A stretch of 64,000 nucleotides of DNA from Rhea pennata (lineage: Eukaryota > Chordata > Aves > Rheiformes > Rheidae): positions 116,011,301 to 116,075,300 of the forward strand of contig NC_084663.1 in assembly GCF_028389875.1 (NCBI RefSeq), given 5' to 3'. The notes beneath the pieces are model-generated. The model saw only the letters and a list, made by a program, of their open reading frames with translations, was not told the DNA's origin and ran no database searches. Position 1 is the first letter of the stretch; every line of letters starts with the position of its first letter. Shown piece after piece: positions 13,488 through 26,300 of the stretch. The position numbers and the translations under genes were made by a program.

Positions 13488-16400
13488 ATAAACCCACAGT
13501 TGTACAATTAACATTTATTTATCTCCATTCATTGAAAAGAAACGCATTTAGTGATGATGTAAAAATATTCATTAAACTATTACATTTAAGTCATTTCTTT
13601 AAAAACTCTGAAAAGATACAAACAGCAGTTTTTTTCTTGTTTTGTTTTGATTTTTAACACCTTCCTTAAGACTTCCAAAATCCCCAAAGAAGTAAGATTT
13701 CATACCATTAAACCTATTGCGATTGGTAGCTCCAAAATACTTCTTGTAGAAGAAGACTGCGAGGAGGAGTGGAGGACCTCCCCTGCAGCACAGTTCATGC
13801 TTTTCTTCAGTATGAGATTTCCAGTGAGAAATGATGGGAAATGATGGAAAAGTAGGGAATGCTCAATTCAGGTGTATAAAGGCCAGTTAGAATAACGTGG
13901 TGGTGTCTATGTCAACCAGGTAATGAAGGGTTGACATGCTGTCTCCTTCTTGCTGCAGATGGAAGAGGATACAGCTACAGATACAGCCTCTTGTCAGAGG
14001 GAAGATATCATCCCTGTGTACTTTCCTTGGAAATAAAAATATATTTGACAAAAGTAAATATATTTGACTAGAAAAAATATTTCAGTGGGCTGCAAGTGTC
14101 CCTAATTATAACTGCTGAGCCAGAAACAAGGACCAGAAGCAGTGCAGGGCAAATGGAGTTTGTCCTGTCAGCAGCAACTAATATCTCTATTAGCAGTGCT
14201 ACACAGGGCACCTTGATTGACTATACTGCTCTGTAATACTGCTACTCCTGTCCCTTCATATAGGATATTGTATAATTAACTCTAACTAGGATGTTCCAAA
14301 AGATGCTTAAAACCTGAGAGCCCATCTACTCTGAAGATCCAAAGGCCCTTTCAAGAATATGGATTTTCCCGTGCATCCTGGGGTTAAATAATTATTTCTG
14401 TCTTTTTCCCATATTCTATAGCACGTGTTGCTTGCTAGGTGAATATTGCATCTCACCTCAAAGTAGATTTATTTCATCGGTGCTGCCTGTATATCACTTG
14501 CAAAGCACTTAGGTATCCTTCAGGGTAAAATGTACTGCATTCTATTTTATTTCATATTGTGTCCTTGCTTAGATCCTTGAAAGTTTTTTATTGCTTGGCA
14601 TATGTTGGTTGGATTTTTTTCCATAATCAGTTTAAATGCAATGTGTCCCTTGTCCAAGTTAATTACATGGTTGGGTTAATGACTCATTGCTTCAGGCAGT
14701 TGAGTGGGGAACTTAGCCAGTCATTAACGCACTGGCTATTTTATTGCCTCTAAGATGAAGCTTCATTCCAAAACCTGGGCTTCAAAGTGGTTACCTTCAT
14801 CAGAATCAAGTGCAGATAGAAGATGCAATCAAAGAGCTTTCTTATGCAAGTCTACCACTGAATTTAAAAGCTACTGGATTAGGTGCCTAGCAGGCTGGAT
14901 AGCTCAAAGTAGTTACAGGAAATAGATTAATATCGATGTGATAAAGGGTTAAATTCATTCTGGACACTTGGCTCAGTCTGTTTGGGATGACATCTACCAG
15001 CTAGAAAGCAAGAAATGAGACCATTGGAACAAGCAATTATAAAATCTCCAGGTAACATTTAATGCAAAACCAAGTCAGAATACACTTTGGGGTGAAAAAA
15101 ATACCATGAAACTCAGAAATCATAGAAACTCCAAATCAGCTTGAACTGGAATACTCTGAAGAAATCAAACAGAATTTTGAAAACTGTGGTCCTGTCTGTT
15201 TGGGGAAAACAGAAACTACATTTGTTTCTGCCTTTTTGCATTCCCATTCAAAATGACTATTTTCTTCTAGTGAAGAAAACCAGGAACTTATTAACCCAAA
15301 CTTGTACCCATCTACTTATCAACTTTTTAAAATAAATAAGATGTTCTGATGCTCCCTGATGCTGTGGAAGCCATAGCCATGTTGTTCCAGAGAGCCTAAT
15401 GGAGACAGATGCCCACCTATCACTGCCTACATATCTGTAAAAGTTCTCAAAATTTCCTTCAAATTCCCTTCAAAAATCCCCACCTATTTAAACAAATATA
15501 TACTTATTCTATTGACTCTTGCAGATATTTCTTTGTTTGAGCACAAGAAGGAGGAGAGGAAAAGCAAGGCTCATGGGTAAGTTTCATTATGATGCTAATT
15601 ATAAACTGCTATTCTGATCTGGTTAGCAGTTATTCCAATTAGTTGATGATCAAGAACACTTTCCATCAGAATTCTGACAGTTCTCGTGAAATGAGATACT
15701 CTTCTCAGACAGCTCTGCTCCCCTTCTTGGCTAAGCCATTTCTGTGCAAGCCTGATTGCATCTCTGTTTGTGTACAGTGTCCCAAAGGCAATGTTTGTTT
15801 TCTTTGTTTCAGTAGACAAAGGAATTGGTTCTCTCATGTTTTATTCATGCAAGTATATCTCGTGAATATGGCCTCCAATATGTATTAGAGGCAAAAATAT
15901 CACTAACAGTAATGCCTGAAAGAATCCTTACTTGTGTAACAAATGGACAAACAAATTAAATTACCAGTGGTAATGCATGCCCACTCCGAAGCTGCAGCCC
16001 AGTGTGGAAAGCTGCTGAAGCAATTAGCTCCATTCAGAATTGCAAATTAGGAGTCCGTTTTAATCAGAAAAGTAGGACATCTCCTCTTAAACAAAGACAG
16101 CAGTGCAAGTCTGTAACACGTCTGACAAATTACTGTCAGGTTGGCAAAAGGTATCAAATTACCCTCTCCTTACACTGAGCTTTAGGATGAAACGCTAGTT
16201 AAGCACTCTTTTTCTTCATTCATTCCCAGTGATCCTCTTTCGTTGCACAATTACTAACCGGAACCAAGATTTTGTTTAATTTTCTTGTGTATGGCTTTGC
16301 TATGTTGTCTAGATACAGCTGTTATATTTACCATACAGAAATGGGATTTAACGCAAGGTTCAGCAGGTGACATCTCATTTGTACTTATTCATTCTATGAA

Positions 16401-19400
16401 TACTGAAATGTTTAGCAGCTAGGGCAGGGTGACGGGTGAATGGATCCAAAAAGTTGCACCAAAGCCTCCTGTCAGTCCATCTCTGCCAGAATAAATGTCT
16501 GCTGATAACCACAGTCTGGGTCCAGAAATGCTTCTTCACTCTGGATTAATAGCAGTAGTACAAGCCACCAGCTTCTCCTTGAGAGATTTGTTTCAAAGTG
16601 GCTTCACTGCTACAGTTAGGGTGATAACCACAAGCTAGGGATCGAAGACGGTTTCCAAATGCTTGGATCATCATGTAGGAAAGAAAAATCCCCAAAACTG
16701 ACTTTCAGTAAGACTTTGGTTCCAGTGCCCCTCGCTCCCATAGCAGGGTCTGGGCAGGCCAAGACGTTGTCCCCTGACACCTGGACACTCCAGTTCTGCA
16801 GGTTCGAGCTACAATGCTGGACCTTAATGCAGGTGACCCAGATGGAAACACGCATTCCCGTCTAGGCACGCCGTGGAAAGGCAGAACCTCATGGCAGAGG
16901 CGCTAAGCAGACCGGTGAGAGCTGCTCTGTCTGATACCTCACTCCCAAGTGCCATTTGTACCTTTGTAAGCTCTCCTAAGCATAGCATCACTTTTGTTAA
17001 TGAAGTTAGCTTTCCGTGTCACTTCGCCATGACTGAAAACTTGACTCAAGATTGTATGTCAAATGACTATTTCACCACAAATGTGATACATTGTTCTGTC
17101 AACATAATGAAAAGGAAAAAAAAAAGAGTTGTTAATAAAATAAACTTAGTGCCAAACCATAGGTGACATTTTACTTTCCAGCTAAGCTTAAGTAACTTGA
17201 CTTCACTGAAGATTTGTTTCACATCACCAGTCATATTCTTTGTGCATATGAAACACCTTGCATGTAAAGCGGAGCCTTTTATTTCACAGCAACCTACATG
17301 TTTTTTGGAGGTCGAGAAGGAAGGCAAAGCTGTTTTTTATTTTCATTCCATGTTAACATATCCCCAGCTACAAGTTTCAGCCAGCACTTTCACGGAGAAT
17401 TAAATCCTGCTAGAAACTGGTAACTGACTATCCTACGCAGCATGCATGTAGAACATGGAAAAACTACTTATGAGCTAGGGAAATGTGAGAACTTTGGACT
17501 ACAGATATCTTCTCAGCTATAAAAATAGTGTTATTAGCAAACACTGTCGCAAGAAAAAGTATCAAGTGCAGCTATCATTTGTTCTGAGGCTTAGTGCATT
17601 CCCTTCTGCCTTCTCAATGTGTTCCAAACGTTTCACCTTTTGGTAACAAAACTTTAAAATTTTAAGTTCCTAGTAGAATAAATTTTAAATAGCTGTTTTT
17701 GTCCAAGAATTTCTGTTCTTAAAACTCAGCAAAGATTGAGCTAGCTGTACACCGTACAGGCAAAAAATCAGCCATTTCTTACCTACTTTTCTGGTGTGGT
17801 TTAAAACTAATGATGTGGCATTTCCTCTGAATTAATAACTAAGAAAAATTGTCCTGACAGGCCCAAACAGGTTCAAGGAGAAATCACAAGGGAAATAGCT
17901 TCTCCTATCTTTTTTTCTCCAGGCAACAGTGCAGCTGTAGATCTGCTCTTCCATGAAGTTTCGTTCAGCTACAGAGTTGCATCAGAATTAACTAATATTA
18001 AAGCTTCTATTTTCTTGGTTAGACAGGAGTAATGCCAGACAAAACAACAACAAAAAACAAATGAACCCTGAGGAAAATAAACAAAAAGATCAAGAACTAA
18101 TCAAAGGACCTTTTTTTCAAATATTCATGCACTGTTTATGTGAGAGATTACACAAATGGCCTGCAGGAATTAAAGCTCTTAAGAACTGTAAATTCTTTTA
18201 GGAAGGGAATAGATCTTTTTATTATGTGCCTATACGCAAATCCATGTGCATGTATATGAATTTAGTACGTCAACTGTTAGGATTTAGTTGAAGATGTCTA
18301 GCTCTGTTTGATGTTACTAAAATTCCCTTGAGTCAGGGGATTATTTAAGTTTTTCCTAACTTAAAACACAATTCCAGCTTTTATGATTTCAATGTAAAGT
18401 TTGTGAAGAAAAAGCTAAGGGTTTTGAGAGCCAGAAGATACACAAAGAATCCTAAATGCAGTCATTTTGTTTTGAAATATTATGATTTTTAAGTCAGTTT
18501 TATCAATTTTGTAACATTGGTGAATAGTTCTTGACATTTTGACAGTGGTAAGGTTAGGGTCCAGCCTCTGATCCACAGACTTCAGAGACTACCATATTTA
18601 ACGAAACCAATGCTGTAGGCTTCCTTAATCCAATTTAATGTCAGAATCTCCAAAGTGAGAATGGAGAATGGAGTGAAATGGAGCTGCTCTCCATCTCTCT
18701 GTTACTGAATGCCAAAAAGAAAGAAACTGAGATTCAAATACAAGACCTGTTGTCCTTCCAGAATAGCTAATGATTTTGTACACTCTTTCATGGAAAAGCT
18801 AGTGACATACTACATATTTTTACTCCATTTTGATTTTTTTCAACTATGTTACATGTACAAACTAATGTAAATGCCAGATATGTTTTGTGGTGACACATGC
18901 ACATGAAAATGCAGTTCTCACTAGCTTAAGCTGATGAAATCTGGACAGTTCAGTCCTTCCCAGTCCTCCACCCTTCCCTTGTGCAACAGTCACGTCAATA
19001 TGACCACAGGGTGAGCCATTTCACAGAGCTGATCTGGCTGAAAGCTAATACTTTTTTTACTGGATTAGCTTCAGCATGAGCTTTCAGCTGGATGACTTAG
19101 CTGAGCTGGTTTGCCACAGAGCCACACAAAAGCTTTTGATGGCACCTAACCATGTGACTAGTTTATCTGAATCATCACGACGACACATCCTGAGCATGTT
19201 TTTCTTCTTTTTCTTGGTCTTTATAAATGCTAGTAACTGTTGTATATTGTATATTGTAAATAAATGCTCATAGTTACATTTCTTCTGCTTAAGATTCTTT
19301 TTAATGCAACTAAGTAAAAAACATTTTTCATCCCAGGACACAGGGCGCAAGGATACTTTATGAATTTCTACAGCTATCCATCATATTTTCCAGAGCATCC

Positions 19401-22079
19401 AAGGAACAGCAGAGTATGTCCCTTTGCAGCTGCAAGGGCCATATGGCAAGCTGGTATCACAGGGGGCAGGAAAGATAGAAGAGTCTTTCAGTGACCAGCG
19501 ATAACTGTGCAGCATGCAGCAATGCATGGGGGGCATGTGCTTGAATGCTGGGGCTCCAGGGAATTTGCCACAACCTAACAGGAGAAAACATATTTTTTGG
19601 TTCTTCATTTCTCAGAAAGCAAACAAGTGTTCTCAAGGAGCATGGAGGGAGCACACCATTTCTACTCATGGGAAAACAAAATTTTGAGGTAGGTTTGAAA
19701 GTCAGAGACTCTCTGGAGAGTAAATCAGATGGTGAGAGAGGAAGTAGGGGCTGGGGAAAATGCCAAATGAAGACTCCAAAGTCAAAGCGTACAGAATGCC
19801 GTAGGTTAGCTGAATCTTTAGGTGAGAGTTGTCTAACACAAGGCTGTGCATCCCCTAGTACTATATAGTAGGGAGCCATAGGGCATACACATTGCTCTGA
19901 GACAATTCTTGATCACATTAGGATGCTAGCACTGTACGATACTCATTTTAATGAGGCTGCTTTGGGTCCTGACATGCACTGCTAGTCATAGCTCTCAAAT
20001 GAAAGAAACTGAATAACAAGACCTGCTAGGTCCAGGAAAGGACCTAGCTTTCCTGGTACGCTAGACGCTTGATCTCCTTATCTAGCAGTGGGAGAATTGC
20101 AGTACTTGAACTGATTTCACCCCAGCGGTGCTGCAGACGTGGGTTCTTCAACATGCAGGGACATCTGAGTCCCAGAGAAGACTCGGAGAAACCATTAACC
20201 CTCAACCATTGTAGTGGGGCTTCTAGCACAGATGGAGTAAAATACTTGTTAAATGTTATGAAAGAGTATTTTAAGGAAGAAAGTAGTCGAAAGAAAAGGT
20301 CTTTCGCAAGTGTCTTTGCGCGTTACACGAAAAAGACAGAAGTACAAGTTTAGTCATACTGAAGCACTCAACAAAAATGCTTATTAATCCACGAATGGAA
20401 GAAATCTGTCTTCACATGATAGCTTGTGCAATAACTGCAGTATTTATGTAAGCCTATCCCAATCACCAAGCTGAACGATGAAAAATGGACAAAGCTGGAT
20501 GTGTCTGTGGCCAAGATCAGGCTTACTAAATTATAAATTTCCTAATAGGTCAAATTATTCTTTCTTGACAAGATCCTAAAGGCATAGGTGCATGTTTGCT
20601 GAGATTTTAAAACATAGAAAATTTGTTTTGAGAACAGTGTTTTACATACAGAAGGAACTACCCTTGTCTTCCAGCCAGCCTCTCCAACTGTCACTGCCAG
20701 ACTGCCACTAGGCTGGGGCAGGCGGCACCTCTACTATGGGCCCGTGGTCAAGCTGTGATGAAAAAGCTGGTGAAAGTAAGCTGAGACCAGCCTTGTCAGG
20801 CTCCCATCTCACTCAGGAGCCACCTTACAGCCCTCACCCTCAGTCCTTTCCCGAGCCTCGGCAGAGATATGCCATGCTCAGTCTTGTACCTTGCTGATGT
20901 GGTTTCTACCAGTCCAGTGCTTCCATATTTTATCCCAGTTTGTAACTGGAGGAGGTAATACCAGGGCAAACCACATTCCATTGGTGAGGGTCTTGCAGGG
21001 TGTTAGAAATCGTCCCACAGCAGGGTCAAGTAAGTTCTTTTAGAAATCATAAAGCTTTCCAGGAAAAAGTCTTCCAGGCTAAGCAATGCCCGTTTGAATT
21101 TTCAGCTTCTTTCTTACATAGTAAACCTGAAAGTTTCCATTACATTGAGAGCAGCCAAAGGAAAGGAAGTCTTTTCCTCCATAAAGCATCCTCTTCACAA
21201 CTCATGAAAACGTCCCCTCCAAGAGCCAGGAGTTTGACTACTATATACTCAACTCCACTAACTCCCATAAAGCTATGCTGACTTACGGCCCTAGTAATAA
21301 AAAACACCCTGGAGGTGTCTAATGTGGATGGAGCCTATTTTCTCTCTTTGTGTCTGAAGGCCGTACATCTCCCACCAGCAGTCTAGATATGCCCGAGAAC
21401 CTCACTGCAGATACAACTGCACATGCAAATCCAATTTGCAAATCAGATAGCAGCAACTTCCACACATTAGATAGCCAATGCAGCTGACTCTGTCTTCTTC
21501 AATCATTCTGACTGCTCACTGAGATACGCATTACTCTTTTTACCCAGCGTTCAAGATTTCACTCCCTATATTCATTCATTTCTAACACTTTTCATGCATT
21601 TACGCCTGCCTCTGCTGATAACTCTCCACAGCCACTGATGGCAAACCAGGTTGTTCAGTATTAATCTTCTCTGCTCTTACTAAATCTGATTTTTAAGTTG
21701 GCCTTCTATATTGAAACATAAGCAAAACTTATACTTTTCAAATGTGAAAGGGACCACTATTTTGAAATTATCATTAAAATGTTGAAAAGTTCTCCTCCAA
21801 AAAACTAAGAACTGCTAATTTGCATGTTAATAGACCTTTTCACTCAGGAAGATAACAAATGCAATCTTTGGCCAGATACAGAGAATTAATTACAGCAACA
21901 GAAAGAATCCTACCAAATACAGAAAGCAAGCTCTGAATTTTTTGAAAGAATGTTATTGTCACTTAAGTTTCATTACATAGTATAATACTACTGGAGTAGA
22001 TTGTATTTTTGCCTGTTGAAGGGCTTCAGGGTAAAAGAGACTAACAAATATTTAGTGTATTTAGTGTGCTGTCCATTTG

Positions 22080-22850
22080 AGACACTGCACCAAAGCAGAC
22101 ATAAAGATGGATAAAAAGAAGGCAACTAAACCTACTATGCCATCTTGGAGATTGGAAATCTCTAAAAGTCTCTGCCCACTACCAGCAAATAAACAGCCCA
22201 ATTCAAGGAGAATCAAAGCACTGAAAAAGGTAAATGACTTATTGGATCTATTGTGGCTGCAGAACAGCTAGGGGAGATACCTGCCTCCGAGCTACTGTTT
22301 GCAGGCAGTATAGCTAAGACATTGTCAGAGACAGAGCTGTTGGAAAAGACGCTGAAGCAGAAGTGATAATTTAAACTGCCACAAGTCACTGGGTCCAGAG
22401 ATTTCATCTAAGTGCCCTGCAGCAAATTAAGAATGAAATAGCGGGAATATTAACAGAAATATTTAATTTGTCACTAAAAATATCTGCTGTGCCTGAAGAC
22501 TGCAGATGATTAGTCAGTGGTCCATCATCCAGGATATTGCAAGCCAGGTAGCATTTCTGCAGGATCAGTTAGAACTGATGAATAGACAATTGAGGTGAGA
22601 GACATGAAATATCTATTTATCTCACCACCTACATGCTGAAATTGTTGCCTTATCACTGTATTATTTAACAAGAACATCCTCTGCTAGAGACAAACCTGTG
22701 TGACGATGTACATCCCCTCTGCCTAGTTTATTAAGAACGCTCTGAGCTAATACAGGAATAAATGAAGAGCAACTTCTCATGATTTATTTGTTCCTTTGGA
22801 AAGCATTTGATAAATCTCTGATAAAAAGCTAGCGATAAGCGTAGGTAGTC
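22080..22850 (+). mobile_element. Decayed CR1-like LINE, reverse-transcriptase region
   Basis: Two segments fit the CR1 ORF2 consensus in the right order. Around 22395-22510 the bases match the part before the RT core (a GGTCCAGA motif, then a run ending in GCCTGAAGACTGCAGA, the consensus PEDW region). Around 22780-22840 TTTGGAAAGCATTTGATAA matches the QKAFDKV block, followed by a CTC/AAAA stretch. In-frame stops and indels show it is an old pseudogenised copy. Limits are approximate and the middle part is poorly preserved. Confidence 0.6.
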
Positions 22851-23099
22851 CTAGCATACCTTCACATGTACTCACATGTAGCTCCAAAACAAATTGGCAG
22901 CGGGTCAAGATGTAAAACAAAAAATGCTGATGAAGACTTTCTAAATCCTATTAACTTATTTCCGTGTTCAAAATAGTTTCTCTCTTCTGACACTCTTCTA
23001 ATTTTTAGTATTGTTTATTCCTCCCAGTTACCTGGTAGAAGCATAGCTTTGTAGTCTGATCTTACAGCTGACAACTAGATATTCCTTAGCCTAGTCCCA

Positions 23100-23340
23100 T
23101 GCGTGGCGCAAAATATTTGGGCTTCGCTGAGGGAGCTGCCGGTGTGCGTGCAAGGCAGCTGGCCCTGCAACTGCCAGCACCGCTCTGCTTCCCAGCTGTG
23201 GAAACTTGGGAAATCACGGCGGCGCCAGCGTAGCCGGGCTCACAAGAAGTCATCGAAGGCAAGCAGGTGCTTGTGCGCTTCGCTTCGCTGGGGCCTTAAT
23301 AACTTCCTGCGTCTAGAGGACTGGGATCGTAAATCTTCCC
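23100..23340. other. Isolated CpG-rich patch (mini CpG island)
   Basis: About 18 CpGs can be counted in roughly 240 bases, close to the number expected without CpG depletion, while the DNA on both sides is AT-rich and CpG-poor. It includes a GGCGGCGCC core and a TTCGCTTCGC run. No coding frame here resembles a known protein. It may be the promoter of a non-coding RNA or an orphan island. Confidence 0.5.
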
Positions 23341-23361
23341 TGTGTCACAGAAAACACAGAA

Positions 23362-23389
23362 ATTACTTAACTAATATTACTTAACTAAT
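23362..23389 (+). repeat. Perfect 14-base tandem duplication
   Basis: ATTACTTAACTAAT is present twice in direct succession immediately after the CpG-rich patch. Confidence 0.9.
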
Positions 23390-26300
23390 ATTTAGACAGT
23401 GATTTAAAGAGACAAGGCAACGAGGAATCACTAATTTCTTGCAGTCTCGCCTTGTACTTAGCATTATGGTCCAGATGATCATGTTTCCCAGACCAAAATC
23501 CTCTCGTTTGTGTGCTTGCAGCATTTCCAAAGTTGTCTGGCTATTATTTGCTAGAAAACACTATGTATGCACCGACATTTCAAATGCAGTACTGTAGTTC
23601 TTATTACAGTGTTGCAAATGCCACCAGTGCTGCTTTTCTGCACTTCCTAAGCCTTTCAGCTTTCCTCTGCTCAGTCATTATCCTTTTAAAATGGGTTTTT
23701 GCCTTTCTCTGTCCTTATTCACCTATAATTATTGCTTCTACCTGTATCAGACATCCTTGCCTTCCAAGTCTGCTTTTATTTTTATGTATGGATTTCAGTA
23801 AAGTCAAAGGCATCCTCTAATAATTCTGTTAGAAGATGAGCTGCAGAAATAAATTGTTCTGCACAACTAATCTGATCACCTAATTTGTCATAAAAGTGTG
23901 GAGTAATCTAAGAACATTTGGTTTCCTTGAATAAACAGGATTTGAAGAGCCTAAGATTTTTGATTTGACAACAGAGAGACAAGATGTACTAAACCATAAT
24001 GCTAATAGTTAGTAAATAAAAAAAAAAAGTTTAAATTTATAAATAAAAGATGGATGCACTTTTTTAGCTAAAAGGGAGCAGGATATTCATCTTTTTTAAC
24101 AAGAACTACAGTATATTATAATGATGAAAGTTGACTTTAGTTTTCAGTCATTATTAAGATTTATTGATTTAGACATCAATAAATATACTTCCTGTGGCTT
24201 GTAGTTACATTATTGCCACAGCTAAACGTGCTTTTGAAAAGATTAATAGCAATTTGAATTCATTCAAGTACATACATGGTCACTGATCTTGCAATTAAGT
24301 TGAAAAATAAAACAACTCTGTGGTAGTAAAATTTAATTATTTTCTGTTGCAAAAGTTAAATGCCTTTCATAGTTGGATGTTATGGAGAATGTCATGATTG
24401 TTCGAAGCAAGCAGCTTTTCTATACTTCCCCCAGGTCATCTTACCTTACTCCACTTAATTAAATGTCAATTAATCATTTTGTACTGAATTGGAAAAAAAA
24501 AGTAAATATTCTAGAGGGGTTAAAAAAACAGTACTTCAGCAATTCTAGAATCAGATTATTGTTTTAATCTCAATTGCAATTTTAATTATTAATCCAGCTA
24601 ATCATTTAAGCATTCTACTTTAGTAAAGCTTTGTGACATTTCTTATGTATTTTAAAAAAGCTTTTTTTCTCACCATTTCTTCTATAACTGTACCATTAGG
24701 CCCTCAGGTCTTACCTAAATCCTGCCTTTATGAAAGCCATAAAGCCAATGAGATTTCACCTAAAAAGATCAAGTCCAATAAAGCAAAAAACTGCCCATTT
24801 CTATTTCTGTATTTCCTTCTCTTAGAATGCAACATTAGTAACCATGTCTGGAGTGTTACTGCATTGATTTCCTGGAGCAGCACTGCTCTGCTAATGAAAC
24901 AGGCTGCAGAGGAAAAATGTTGCGTTATTCCAGCATGTAGGCACCGTTATTTTATTCTGCTAATGTCAACTAGGATCGTTTTACACAGCCAACTGCATAC
25001 TGCCATAGGCATACAATGCAATTGGTATTTCAAAAATGAATGCAGAGAAATATTATTTAAAATGTGGTAGGAAGACTAAAAAGACTGGATGTGAGGTTTT
25101 AGATCACGATGTTGGAAAGATTTCTACAATACTTTGGCATTAGAAAAGAATCTATTCTTGTTTAATCGCTTGGAAAGGGAAAAGATCACATCAATATCCA
25201 TTACTAATCTAGATCCTGGGCAGAAGATTATTTTTTGTTGTCATCTGATCTGGCAGTTAAAGTTAACTGATTAGGGCACTTCTCACAGCAGTGCTAGAAT
25301 CAACAGTAATTCTACTACATAATTAAAATAAGAAAATGTGGTAGGGTCAAACATCATTTAAAACACATTTTAAGCCTTACTCTTCACAAAAATTGTTTTT
25401 ATGCAATTATTCTGTCTGTCCACAGTAGCTCTGATACCTATTGGCCAACTTCCATCAAATTTGAAAGAGGAGTCAAAGCCTCAAGGATAAGTAAGTTAAT
25501 ACAAATTTCAAGGAAAATGGTCAGAGGGAATCAAGATCAAAATAGTGCTGCCACAGAGAGAGAGGCAGGGAGCCTCGAGTGCCCAGTGGTTTGGGCAGCA
25601 GATCTCTATCGGGGTCCATGTCTCTTCCCTGGTGGGGTCACCACAGCAAGTGTGTGCGGCAGCTTGCACTAAGGGGGTAGCTACTGTGAAGGCGATAGTA
25701 CAGCAGCCTGGAGGAACCTGGATTCATTAACTTCCCGGCTGACAGGACAACATCCTTAAAAGAAAATCCCAAGCTGTGTCTTAAAGGGAAGGCAAAACAA
25801 TGGTGATTTTCTGCTGTTAATTGAGGAAGCAAACATCCCGTCAGAAAAAGTGTGTTTTATTGTGCTCTTCCAAACTTTGAAAAACCTTGATGTTTAGAAG
25901 CGTTCCACTCTACCAGTGATATAACAGACTGTGCAGTTTAGAAACACATTTCAAATAATGGGAAATAATTTCAGTGAACATGGCCATCAGGTCTCTACCA
26001 CTGTGCGTGTACTACGCTGTGCGTGTGTACATGTGCACGAATCAGGAGTTGACAAGACATTCCAGAAATACCAAAGGAGAAAGAACATCAAAAAGCAGAT
26101 TTCAGCAGGCAATTGCAGGATATTCTTCCTCTATGAACCTCAGCAACTGAACAAACATCTCCAGGACCACTGACAGCTGAGCCTGAATAAACATGACTGA
26201 TATTAAAATATCAGATGCTTAAAAAATCTTGTCCAAACTCTATTGGTCATACATGCACCTTTCCATTGGCTTCAACAGTCTTTGAATCTGACCCTCATTC

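Larger units (their letters stand above)
7961..22079. other. Gene-free AT-rich DNA
   Basis: Apart from the A20 run and the 17-base duplication listed separately, nothing can be assigned. Slightly GC-richer patches at about 16700-16860, 19380-19560 and 20690-20960 contain no recognisable exon. They may be old repeats. Confidence 0.55.

Noticed and set aside
16790-16815. GGTTCGAG, resembling a tRNA B box
   Set aside because: No matching A box or cloverleaf pairing in the surrounding 80 bases.
24633-25070. 145-codon frame
   Set aside because: Needs a GTG start, and its composition is that of translated AT-rich non-coding DNA.
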